Shown here one piece after another: positions 18,154 to 26,538 of a DNA stretch of 43,878 bases (its first letter is position 1; every line of letters starts with the position of its first letter). Origin of the DNA: Salidesulfovibrio brasiliensis JCM 12178 (lineage in GTDB: Bacteria; Desulfobacterota; Desulfovibrionia; Desulfovibrionales; Desulfovibrionaceae). The stretch covers positions 1 through 43,878 of the forward strand of contig NZ_BBCB01000017.1 of NCBI RefSeq assembly GCF_001311825.1. The letters are read 5' to 3'. A program made the translations under genes and the position numbers. The notes beneath the pieces were generated by a model that saw nothing but the letters and a program-made list of their open reading frames with translations, was not told where the DNA came from and did no database searches.

Positions 18154-19975
18154 ATGCTGGATCTCTTCCTTTTTTTTCTGAAGGGAACACCTTCTCGTCG
18201 ACGGAAGCAATTTTGGGCTCTCATAATCTTGATTGTTTTTTCGGGAGTTGTGGAACTCTTTGCGTTACTCTCTTTGGCTACATTTATCGCCTCTCTGACT
18301 TCCCCTGTAGAAGTGTTAGAGTCAAGGTACGTTGTTATGGCTACAAATGTTTTCGGGTATGACCCGAAGCAAAATATCAAAGATTTCTATGTATACTTTG
18401 GATTATGGACACTATTGTTGATTGTTCTAAAGAATATTCTTATCGCCACCCATAGTTATGCCACAGCTCGTTTTGACGGAGTGCTTAATGTGGATAGCGG
18501 TGTAAGAGTGCTTGGTGGCTTTTTGAGCATGCCTTTTGCGCGAAGCTCAGAAATGAAACCATCTGAAGTTCACCAAATCCTAGGTTGGAAAACTCATGTT
18601 GGAGGGCTTGCCAGCAGTCTCATGTTGATCATGAGCGACACGGTTGTTTCTTTGTTGATGTTGCTTTCTCTCTTTGTTTTGGCACCTGTGATTTCAATAT
18701 GTGTAGCTTTTGGAATTCTTCTATTCGGGAGTATCTTGTTTCGATTCTTTCGTAATAAAATTAATCAACTCGCTGAGATTGCATCAGATTTGTATGTTGC
18801 TATCAATGGGATCACCTTAAAAAGCATACATGGTATCCGTGATATCAAACATTTCAATGCTGAGGACGAAAGTCTCTTCGAGTTTCGCAAGGCACAAAGT
18901 CAAATGTCGATCTGTCTTGCTAAGCAGCGTCTTTTCGAGCGTGCTCCTGCATGGGTTTTGGAGACCGTCGGAATGGGCGCAATCATCATCAGTTCGGTGT
19001 TTGTGTTTGTTTTTTTTAAGGTCAGTACTGCTACACTTATGCAAGCTCTGTCAATGGTTGCAGTTGCTGCTTGGCGCATCCTTCCCGCTGTCAATCGAAG
19101 TATAGGCGCTTTGGGTAACATTAGAGGTATCATGCCGCCTTTAAAGAGAGTAAGGCACTTCATAGAAGAATGTGAAAGGTATTCACGTATTCGAAGTAAA
19201 ACCCAGCTTAAACAGATTTCTCCTTTGTCTCACTCTATTGAAGCTCAAGGCGTTTCCTTTCGCTACAACAAAGAATCGGATTATGTTCTTTCAAAGATTG
19301 ATCTATCTGTCAGCAAGGGCGAGTTCCTTGGGATCATAGGCCATTCTGGAGGTGGTAAAAGTACTCTTGTCGATATTTTGACTGGCTTGCTGTTTGCTTC
19401 CGAAGGAAACGTCTACATCGATGGAGTAAAGCTAGACCTTTCTACAGATCAGAGCTGGAACTTACAGGTCGGTTTTGTTCCGCAAAAGCCTTTTTTTGTT
19501 CGATGGTTCTATTGCGGCAAATGTTGCTTTTACAATCGATGAAAAGAGGGTCGACTATGACTTTTTAGCCAGATGCTGCCGAAGTGCTGGAGTAACGGAA
19601 TTTGCATCATCACTTCCTAATGGTTTGAAAACAGAGATACGTGAACAGGGGGCTCGCCTTTCCGGCGGTCAAGCTCAGCGCATTGCCGTCGCTCGGGCGC
19701 TTTATCGTAATCCGGAAGTATTGATTTTTGACGAAGCGACAAGCTCTTTGGATTACAAAAATCAAGAGTTATTGACTAATACCATGATTAAGTTGCGTGG
19801 GATAAAAACCATGATAGTGGTTGCACATCGTTTAGATACGGTGAAATATTGTGACAGGGTTGTCGTCATTGAAAATGGGCGACTTGTTGATTCCGGGTCT
19901 CCCGAAGTTGTTCTTGCTAGATATGCCAATGATGCTAAACTAATTTCAGATATATCTAATGGAGATATTGCTTGA
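18154..19975 (+). CDS. ABC flippase, fused membrane and ATPase domains (PglK/MsbA-like; frame break in T7 run)
   Basis: ABC exporter half-transporter, about 606 aa after removing one T. Six membrane helices fall in residues about 20-310, then the ATPase domain: Walker A GHSGGGKST, signature RLSGGQAQRIA, Walker B VLIFDEATSSLD and the H-loop VAHRLDT. Such fused half-transporters in glycan loci (PglK, WlaB) flip undecaprenyl-linked oligosaccharides across the inner membrane; lipid A-type or peptide export is the alternative. The seven-T run at 19491-19497 puts the second part out of frame; six T restores QKPFLFDGSIAANV. As written the first part stops at 19542, before the signature and Walker B. 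ATG 18154 is preferred over GTG 18145. The next gene starts one base after the stop. Confidence 0.82.
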
Positions 19976-19976
19976 T

Positions 19977-20861
19977 ATGATTACAGATAGTAGTTGTCCA
20001 GATTTCTTGATTATAGGCGCTGCGAAGTCTGGTACAACTTCCCTATACGCATACTTAAGACAGCATCCAGAGGTTTTTCTTCCTGATATGAAGGAACTCA
20101 ATTATTTTGCGCCTTCTCATCCCTTTGGGATTCACGATTTTCACGAATATTGTCTCCTTTTTAAAGATACTGGTCAAGCTGTCGTTGCAGGTGAAGCATC
20201 TCCTGCATACCTTTCTTCTCCTGAAAGCCCTCAATTGATACATGATGCTTTCGGTGAGAGCATCAAAATGATAGTGCTGTTGAGAAATCCGGTTGATATG
20301 ATGTATTCACACTGGGCTCACACCGTACGTGATGCTTTAGAAATACGAGATGCCCAAGAGGCTTTATTGGACTCTTTTGATTCTGAGTGGGAACCTGAGA
20401 AATGGTATCTTCATCATGCCTATCGTGCTCGATTCCCCGAGCAGTTGAAACGTTATTATGACCTTTTCCCAAAAAAGAATATTAAAGTATACATTTATGA
20501 AGAGTTTTTTGACACAGGTTTGCCTTTCTTTCATGATCTGTGCGATTATCTAGGCGTTACTCACTTTGTTCCGGACAGCACTCAGAAGCATAATGCGGGA
20601 TTCATGCCAAAAAGCCTTGCTCTACATCGGTTTATTAATATTTATTACGGAAAGTATTTTCTGTCTATCGCAAGACAATTTGTTCCTTCCAATATTCGTA
20701 ATATTGTGAGGGCAAAACTGGACTTGTGGAATGGTGTAGGTACAGCTCGTGTTCCAAATATGACCCTTGAACTCAGAAAATCTTTGGAAGGCCGGCTTGC
20801 TCCTCAGGTCAGAGAATTGGAGGCTTTGCTGGGGCGTGATCTTTCCGAGGTGTGGTTCTGA
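19977..20861 (+). CDS. PAPS-dependent sulfotransferase
   Basis: Cytoplasmic sulfotransferase, 294 aa, transferring sulfate from 3'-phosphoadenylylsulfate (PAPS) to a hydroxyl or amine. The 5'-phosphosulfate loop is GAAKSGTTSLYAYL (residues 14-27, Lys17 in the key position). The 3'-phosphate motif is VLLRNPVDMMYSHW (Arg101, Ser109). Family relatives act on heparan-like glycans, Nod factors and glycolipids; the location inside a glycan locus suggests a sugar acceptor. ATG 19977 is chosen; an in-frame ATG at 19959 would overlap the ABC gene. In sulfate reducers most activated sulfate is APS, so this enzyme also requires an APS kinase, not present in the window. Confidence 0.85.
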   Translation: MITDSSCPDFLIIGAAKSGTTSLYAYLRQHPEVFLPDMKELNYFAPSHPFGIHDFHEYCLLFKDTGQAVVAGEASPAYLSSPESPQLIHDAFGESIKMIVLLRNPVDMMYSHWAHTVRDALEIRDAQEALLDSFDSEWEPEKWYLHHAYRARFPEQLKRYYDLFPKKNIKVYIYEEFFDTGLPFFHDLCDYLGVTHFVPDSTQKHNAGFMPKSLALHRFINIYYGKYFLSIARQFVPSNIRNIVRAKLDLWNGVGTARVPNMTLELRKSLEGRLAPQVRELEALLGRDLSEVWF

Positions 20862-20884
20862 TAAATCTTGTGGAGAATGACTAG

Positions 20885-21862
20885 ATGAGTCTTTCAAGTA
20901 AAACTAAGTCGGCGTTTAATGCTCTTGCGTTGACCAGTGCCGTTGTTCTTAATACAGGTCGTATCCCATCGCGTCATAAGGGAGTCGTGCTCATCGAGCC
21001 CACTTCGGTCTGCAATTTAAAATGCCCCCTCTGCCCGACGGGGACAGGCACCTTAGAGCGCAAGAATAAATACATTGATTTAGATGTTTTGGAAAGAATA
21101 ATCGAAATCACCAAACCTTTTGCTATCGCTTATGTTCTCAATCTGTTTGGTGAGCCCATGTTTCATCCAGAGATAGGAAAAATACTGGCTAAGACGGCGC
21201 ACGCTCCGGGTTGGTTGTCCACAAACCTGAGTTACGATGACAAGTATGCTCATGAATTGGCAAGATGGGAGCATCTGCATGTCATTTGCTCTATCGATAC
21301 AGTGAAACCAGAGAGCTACTCAGAATACAGGAGGGGAGGCTCCTGGGAAAAGGTTATGCACAACCTTGACATTTTGGCCAAAGGTAAATGCACCGTACAT
21401 CCACAGTTCCTTGTCGAAAAAGGCCATTATGAATCTCAGGTTTACGAGCAATTTGCCGAGGAGCATGGCATTCCCAAAAAAGATGTCATTATTAAAAGGA
21501 AAATGGAAAACTTTCGACTTGACGTAGCCAAGGAGCCGCGGCTTGGTCGATGTCACTCTGCCTATGCAGATTTGTATTTCAACTGTGACGGATATCTTGT
21601 GCCATGTTGCAATAACGTTCGTAAGGATGTTTACATGCAGCATATCAATGATTTAAATACTCTTGAAGACATCTTTTCCGCACCCAAGTGTGTCGCTATT
21701 CGACGTAGGCTTGCCAATAATAAAAATGTATTTCCCAGCTGCACGGATTGTGATGGCCTCGATTTTTTCAAAGTACAATTTCCGCAGTATGTGCATGCTG
21801 CTAAATCCTTGATACCCTGGGTGACTTTAGACAGTGATGAGCCAATGAAAATGAAGCTTTAG
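20885..21862 (+). CDS. Radical SAM/SPASM domain protein 2
   Basis: Radical SAM enzyme, 325 aa, different from the one at 15552. The SAM-cluster motif is Cys43-x3-Cys47-x2-Cys50 (CNLKCPLC), followed by NLFGEPMFHPEI (the GGE-like motif) and a truncated barrel. The C-terminal SPASM-like region carries Cys in GRCHSAYADLYFNCDG, VPCCNNVRK, APKC and SCTDCDG, enough for an auxiliary Fe-S cluster. It sits between a sulfotransferase and an acetyltransferase gene, with 23-bp and 27-bp gaps. Sulfatase-maturating enzymes share the SPASM architecture, but no sulfatase gene is present, so maturation of a sulfatase is not supported. A modification of sugar, lipid carrier or peptide is open. Confidence 0.82.
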   Translation: MSLSSKTKSAFNALALTSAVVLNTGRIPSRHKGVVLIEPTSVCNLKCPLCPTGTGTLERKNKYIDLDVLERIIEITKPFAIAYVLNLFGEPMFHPEIGKILAKTAHAPGWLSTNLSYDDKYAHELARWEHLHVICSIDTVKPESYSEYRRGGSWEKVMHNLDILAKGKCTVHPQFLVEKGHYESQVYEQFAEEHGIPKKDVIIKRKMENFRLDVAKEPRLGRCHSAYADLYFNCDGYLVPCCNNVRKDVYMQHINDLNTLEDIFSAPKCVAIRRRLANNKNVFPSCTDCDGLDFFKVQFPQYVHAAKSLIPWVTLDSDEPMKMKL

Positions 21863-21889
21863 TGTGCGTATTGGTTCGAGGTGAATTCA

Positions 21890-22594
21890 ATGTTTGTGAC
21901 AGAGTATACTAAGATGTGGCGTCTAAATGAACGCAATACTATTTTGAAAGGATTTCTTCCGTCAGGATTCTGGCGTCTTCTTCAATACATAGGGTACAGA
22001 AGGAGATATCCAGAAGCCTATGTATCCGGTGATAGCGATATTCACAAGAATGCTGTGATTGGTTCAGGGTGCTATATCTGGAGCGCATTTTTAGGTGAAA
22101 CTGTTACACTTGGGCGTTGTTGTACGGTTGGAGTCCAGGCTCGGCTGGGAGGTACTGCCACTGTCAATATTGGAAGTTTTTGCTCCATTGCACAGAACAG
22201 TTTTATTTTTTCTCGCAATCATAATTATTCAATACGTACGACTTCGGCACTGCATACTTTTAGTAATGCAGAAATAATGAATCCTGATACACCTGATTTT
22301 ATCCGTCAGCCGATTGAAATTGGAAATGATGTCTGGATAGGACGTGATACTAAGATTCTCGCTGGAGCAACCATACCAGATGGTTGCGTGATAGGCGCAG
22401 GAAGTGTTGTAACAAGGAATACTTTTGAGCCGTACTCCATCCTTGCTGGTGTTCCTGCACGCCCAGTGGGTAAGCGTTTTTCCGATAAAGTGGTAGACGA
22501 ATTGTTGTCGTTACAGTGGTGGAATGAGGATATGAATACCATTTTCTCTGATGAGATGATCAGATTCCTTATGTCAGCCCCTGATGAAGATTGA
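21890..22594 (+). CDS. CatB-like hexapeptide-repeat O-acetyltransferase
   Basis: Trimeric left-handed beta-helix acetyltransferase of the CatB/Vat/xenobiotic type, 234 aa. Hexapeptide repeats start near residue 45 and run through VWIGRDTKILAGATIPDGCVIGAGSVVT. The catalytic histidine is in SRNHNYS, in the extended loop characteristic of this subfamily. The C-terminal helix DELLSLQWWNEDM is also typical. It uses acetyl-CoA to acetylate a hydroxyl, here most likely on a sugar. ATG 21890 follows GAGGTG at good spacing; GTG 21881 is the alternative. It overlaps the next methyltransferase gene by about 10 bases. Confidence 0.82.
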   Translation: MFVTEYTKMWRLNERNTILKGFLPSGFWRLLQYIGYRRRYPEAYVSGDSDIHKNAVIGSGCYIWSAFLGETVTLGRCCTVGVQARLGGTATVNIGSFCSIAQNSFIFSRNHNYSIRTTSALHTFSNAEIMNPDTPDFIRQPIEIGNDVWIGRDTKILAGATIPDGCVIGAGSVVTRNTFEPYSILAGVPARPVGKRFSDKVVDELLSLQWWNEDMNTIFSDEMIRFLMSAPDED

Positions 22595-23366
22595 ACCGTA
22601 TAATGCGAATGTGTGCCTCATGATAGATTTGATCAAAAAAAAGATCCATTACATCAGTACAGTGTATGCTAGGGCCTATTCTTTGTTGGCCGGCTCTCCT
22701 CCCAAGCTTTTTCCTTGGCACTACCAGTGGCACGCAACCAGAGAGCTTGACAGAGACCTTAGTTCTATTCTTTCGGAAATGGAGGGGGCGGTTCTCGATT
22801 TCGGTTGCGGGCAGCAACCGTATCGATCATTCTTTAAAGCTAATATTAGCTATACTGGGGCAGATATAGTTGCTTCATCTGATGAAATCGTGAGTATTGC
22901 TCCAGACGCTCCGCTTCCGTTTTCTGATGAAAGCTTTGATGCGATAGTATGTACACAGGTTCTGGAGCATGTGGCGGCTCCCGAAACCAGAATAGCAGAG
23001 CTTTCTCGTGTATTAAAACCGGGCGGGGTTATGTGTCTGTCGGTCCCTTTCATTTTTCATGTGCATGGGAAGCCTCATGACTATCGTAGGTTAAGCGAGT
23101 ATGGAGCAAGGGAATTAGTTAAGGGTTTTAATGTGGAAAAGGTGTACCGCCAGGGGGGAGTCGGAAGCTCTTTGGCTGTATTGTCATTGGGATGGATTGA
23201 CCATCAGGCCGAAATGCATGCTGTGACATATTTGTTGAAAATACTGTTGACGCCGCTGTGGATACCCTTTTGTTTTATTATTAATTGTATGGGTATGCTT
23301 TTTGATTATATGGATACAACTGAAGCTTTTTATAGTAATGTGCTGATGGTAGTCCGCAAAAAATGA
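22584..23366 (+). CDS. Class I SAM-dependent methyltransferase (Methyltransf_11 type)
   Basis: Methyltransferase, up to 260 aa. Motif I is VLDFGCGQQPYRSFF, the acidic residue after strand 2 is in YTGADIV, and DAIVCTQVLEH plus LKPGGVMCLSVPF are motifs II and III. A C-terminal hydrophobic stretch (about 215-245, LLTPLWIPFCFIINCMGMLF) suggests membrane association, fitting a lipid-linked substrate. Three in-frame starts are possible (22584, GTG 22611, ATG 22620); none has a strong ribosome site, and the last gives 248 aa starting MIDLIKKK. An eight-A run near 22634 is in frame. It overlaps the downstream GT4 gene by 4 bases (ATGA). Confidence 0.78.
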   Translation: MKIEPYNANVCLMIDLIKKKIHYISTVYARAYSLLAGSPPKLFPWHYQWHATRELDRDLSSILSEMEGAVLDFGCGQQPYRSFFKANISYTGADIVASSDEIVSIAPDAPLPFSDESFDAIVCTQVLEHVAAPETRIAELSRVLKPGGVMCLSVPFIFHVHGKPHDYRRLSEYGARELVKGFNVEKVYRQGGVGSSLAVLSLGWIDHQAEMHAVTYLLKILLTPLWIPFCFIINCMGMLFDYMDTTEAFYSNVLMVVRKK

Positions 23367-24436
23367 AGATTGCTCTTATAACATCATTGCTTTCAGGTGG
23401 TGGTGCAGCCCGCGTGCTAGTCAATATGGCAAATTATTGGGATGCTCAAGGTCATGATATAGTTATCGTTACCTTTGAATCTGAAGGCGCAGATCCTTTT
23501 TACGATATCTCTACAGGAGTAAGTCTTGTTCATTTGGGTCTCAACAGGAGCTCACAAGGCTTCATATGCGCCCTCTCTAACAACTGGAAGCGCCTTCGCA
23601 AGATTCGCGAAACGGTAGTTGCGCTTGCTCCGAATGCAGTCATCAGTTTTGTGGACACTGCCAATGTTCTATCTTTGCTGGCCTTGGCTGGAACGTCGAT
23701 TCCCGTTGTAGTATCTGAGCGAGTTGATCCGGCGCATGAGGATATCGGAAAGATGTGGGAAATGCTTCGATTTTTGAGTTATCCGCTCGCATCAAACGTC
23801 GTGGTACAAACAAGAGAAGCAGCTCGTTATTTTTCTAAATATTTTATCAAGGACTTAAGGGTAATACCTAATCCAGTAGTGCCTCCAGCAGAGTTTGATA
23901 GTACTCTTATTTCTGCTCCATTCATCATGGGTGCGGGGCGTCTCTGTCGTCAGAAACGTTTTGATGTACTTATTGATGCTTTTTCTTTGATAGCGAATAC
24001 TCATCCAGACTGGAATTTGTGCATTGCAGGTGAAGGGCCCTTAAAGAGGGAACTACAAAGCCAGACTTACTCTTTGGGGTTGGAGAATCGTATCTTTTTC
24101 CCTGGACATATAAAGGAGATCGGTGGTCTTTTTCGTCAGGCGGATGTTTTTGTATTGTCCTCAGACTATGAAGGGTTTCCCAACGTGCTATGTGAAGCAA
24201 TGTGTGCGGGACTGCCATGTGTGAGTAGTGATTGTCCGAGTGGACCAAGTGATATTATCGAAGACGGGAAGAGCGGTTTCCTAGTTCCGCCTGGAGATAA
24301 AGACGCACTGGCTCATTCTCTTGCAACCCTAGTGAAGAGCAAGACCCTTAGAAAGACAATTGGACGTGAAGCAGCTGAAGCTGTTAAAAAATGGAAAACG
24401 CCAATAATTATGGGAAAGTGGGAAGAGTTGCTTTGA
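23363..24436 (+). CDS. Family 4 glycosyltransferase (PglH/PglJ-like)
   Basis: GT-B retaining glycosyltransferase, 357 aa, last gene of the plus-strand half of the locus. The N-terminal acceptor domain begins ITSLLSGGGAARVLVNMAN. The C-terminal donor domain has AGRLCRQKRFDVLIDAF, IAGEGPLKREL and the E-x7-E motif YEGFPNVLCEAM followed by DCPSGPSDII. The SGGGA-start and DCPSGP motif resemble GalNAc transferases of the PglH/PglJ group. It probably extends a lipid-linked oligosaccharide at the inner face of the membrane. Its sequence is close in style to the minus-strand GT at 28426-29530, with which it shares the DCPSGPS/NCPSGPS motif, so the two may be paralogues. Confidence 0.85.
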   Translation: MKIALITSLLSGGGAARVLVNMANYWDAQGHDIVIVTFESEGADPFYDISTGVSLVHLGLNRSSQGFICALSNNWKRLRKIRETVVALAPNAVISFVDTANVLSLLALAGTSIPVVVSERVDPAHEDIGKMWEMLRFLSYPLASNVVVQTREAARYFSKYFIKDLRVIPNPVVPPAEFDSTLISAPFIMGAGRLCRQKRFDVLIDAFSLIANTHPDWNLCIAGEGPLKRELQSQTYSLGLENRIFFPGHIKEIGGLFRQADVFVLSSDYEGFPNVLCEAMCAGLPCVSSDCPSGPSDIIEDGKSGFLVPPGDKDALAHSLATLVKSKTLRKTIGREAAEAVKKWKTPIIMGKWEELL

Positions 24437-24444
24437 GCGGTCTT

Positions 24445-24467
24445 ACAAATCTGATTTCTAGATTTGT
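24445..24467. terminator. Inverted repeat between converging glycan operons
   Basis: Perfect 8-bp arms acaaatct (24445-24452) and agatttgt (24460-24467) with a 7-base loop, 8 bases after the GT4 stop. There is no T-run, so termination is uncertain. The rest of the 78-bp gap shows nothing else. Confidence 0.35.
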
Positions 24468-24514
24468 CCCCTAATGGGTTGGGTGACATTGTATACTAAC
24501 GGGACTAGACACCA

Positions 24515-26538
24515 TTATTGGTTAATGCCATTTTGAATAACCTGTTTGAGCCTTTGTACGGTTTGACGCACCATGGCATCGGTTGAAAACCTATCAACGA
24601 TCGTTGGACGCAGGTTAAATCGTTGCTTGCTATCTATTTTATCAATAATCTTTAGTATTGAATTGCACAATGCCTTGTGATTACCTGCCTCAACTATCCT
24701 ATGATGATTGTTAATGATAAGTGATGCATCTCCGACATCTGTCGATACACAGGGGATGTCACAAGCCATTGCTTCCCCGAGCACATTGGGGAAGCCCTCT
24801 CCAAACAGGGAAGAAAGACAACAAATATCGATTGCATTGTATACCCAATGCATGTTTTTTTGTTCGCCTGCCCATGTCAAGATATCAGTCAGGCCGAGTT
24901 CCTCAGAAAACTCTCGTAATTCGAACTCAAGTGGGCCTGTGCCAACACATACAAAGCGTGCACGAGAGTTTACCTTGGCTACCATGCTGGCTGCGCGGAG
25001 AAATGTCTTGTGGTCCTTCATCGGGTCAAGACGAGCCACAATGCCAACCATGACTATATTGTCTTCATTGCACCATTTATTTCTTAATTTATGGCCAGCT
25101 TTTCTGTCTGGGAAAAAGTATGAAACATCTATACCGTTATGCACAACAGCAATATCGCGGTAGTTAAAGCCGTTAGTTATGGCGTAGTCTTTTCCTGCTT
25201 GAGAGTTGGATATAGTTAAGTCTGGTACGTGTGAAAGTCTTCGCTCAATTATTTCACAAACCCGTGACTTGAGACGGTATTTAGAATAGTCCATATTTGA
25301 TGCGCGTATGCTGCATGCTACCCGCGGAGCAACGCCGATTATTTTCATAATACATGATAAAATGTTAGGAACTCCAAGAAAGGAGTACAAAATGTCAACA
25401 CGTTCCTTAATTACTAGATTCCTAAGCCTCCATACCAAGAATACAAAGTCAAAATAACCCTTCTTGTTTAAATCGTGGATATGAATGCTTGGATGTAGAC
25501 GACTTGAAAGAGCGCCTTTGTTATTAAATAACACCAAAGCTACTTCAATGTTATATTTAGAAATACCGTTAGCCAGTTCGACGAGTTGACGTTCTGCTCC
25601 CCCAGTTTCGAGTGATGGAGCTAATAGCATTACTTTAAGCTCTTTTGGAGAAGACTTTTTGTCATCAGTGAACAAATGTTCTATGTCATGGTGATTCGAT
25701 GAGAATTCTACATGTAATCCAGCGGTGCTTTTTTTAAGTACAAAAAAGGCTTCACCGTCTTTGTATGATTCATTATTTTGAGATATTAAAAGGTAGCCAC
25801 CGCTATTAAGCATTTTCGATAAATTGTTTACCGCGTCAATGATAAGATCATCAGAAAAATAGCTTCTGTTTAAAACATTAGAGCATTTGATAAGATCAAA
25901 CTTCTCTTCGCACTTTGTGTCAAATATATTGAGGTGTTCTATGCTGTGGATGCTTTTGTGTGATTCTAGTAATGGGTTTAGTGTTTGAATTAAAGAATAT
26001 TTTTTTGTGTTAAAACGAAAGTTCAAAGCAAGATTGAAATAAAGAAAAAGAAATTTGACACCAAGAAAAGCGCCGTGTGCATTTAAAAAAAAACTTCCCC
26101 AAAAGGAAATCCTTTTCATAAAAATAATTACATTGGTCAGTGAGTCTGATTTTGTGGAACGCATCAGATTCAATCAAAGATATTGAGGAACTTCCATCAG
26201 AGCTTCCAACGTCAAGTAGTGATGGATTTTCAAATTTTTTCGCGAGTTTTACCAACAAATCATCGGCAGCATTTGTTCTTTTCTTGCCTGTGGTTTTATA
26301 GGTGTCACCGACATTAAGATACGAAATAGCCAAAGAGAATAAACGTCCTCGTTCTTTGTCTGTTTCGTTTTGTGAGCGAGCGTTTTTGAGAATGCCTGGT
26401 GAAAACCGTAATCTCAAAAAACGAAAAAAAAATGGTTTTCAAGAGGGGCCTTTTTACAATCCAGTCAAGCAACCTGACTCTGTCAATGCATAGGCCGCTT
26501 TCCATTAAAAAATGCTTAAACTGTGAACGGTTCAGCAT
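24515..26538 (-). CDS. Methyltransferase-GT4 glycosyltransferase fusion (two frame breaks in nine-A/T runs)
   Basis: When two homopolymer runs are shortened by one base each, a single 673-aa protein appears. GGAGGA precedes ATG 26538, which overlaps the asnB stop. Residues about 1-255 form a class I methyltransferase-like domain (SLLDVGSSDGSSSISLIE as motif I; later FDLIKCSNVLNRSYF and MLNSGGYLLISQN). Residues about 295-670 are a GT4 glycosyltransferase (APSLETGGAERQLVELANG, VARLDPMKDHKTFLRAA, GEGFPNVLGEAM). The runs are nine A on the plus strand at 26424-26432 and 26085-26093; eight in each puts all pieces in one frame. As written, only the GT part with a fragment of the methyltransferase (from 26173) is one open frame. 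The fusion would couple methylation and glycosyl transfer on one glycan; the MTase active-site competence is uncertain. Confidence 0.72.

Noticed and set aside
20885-21862. Radical SAM protein 2 as a sulfatase-maturating enzyme
   Set aside because: No sulfatase gene with a C/S-x-P-x-R motif is found in the window, and the neighbours are biosynthetic glycan genes.
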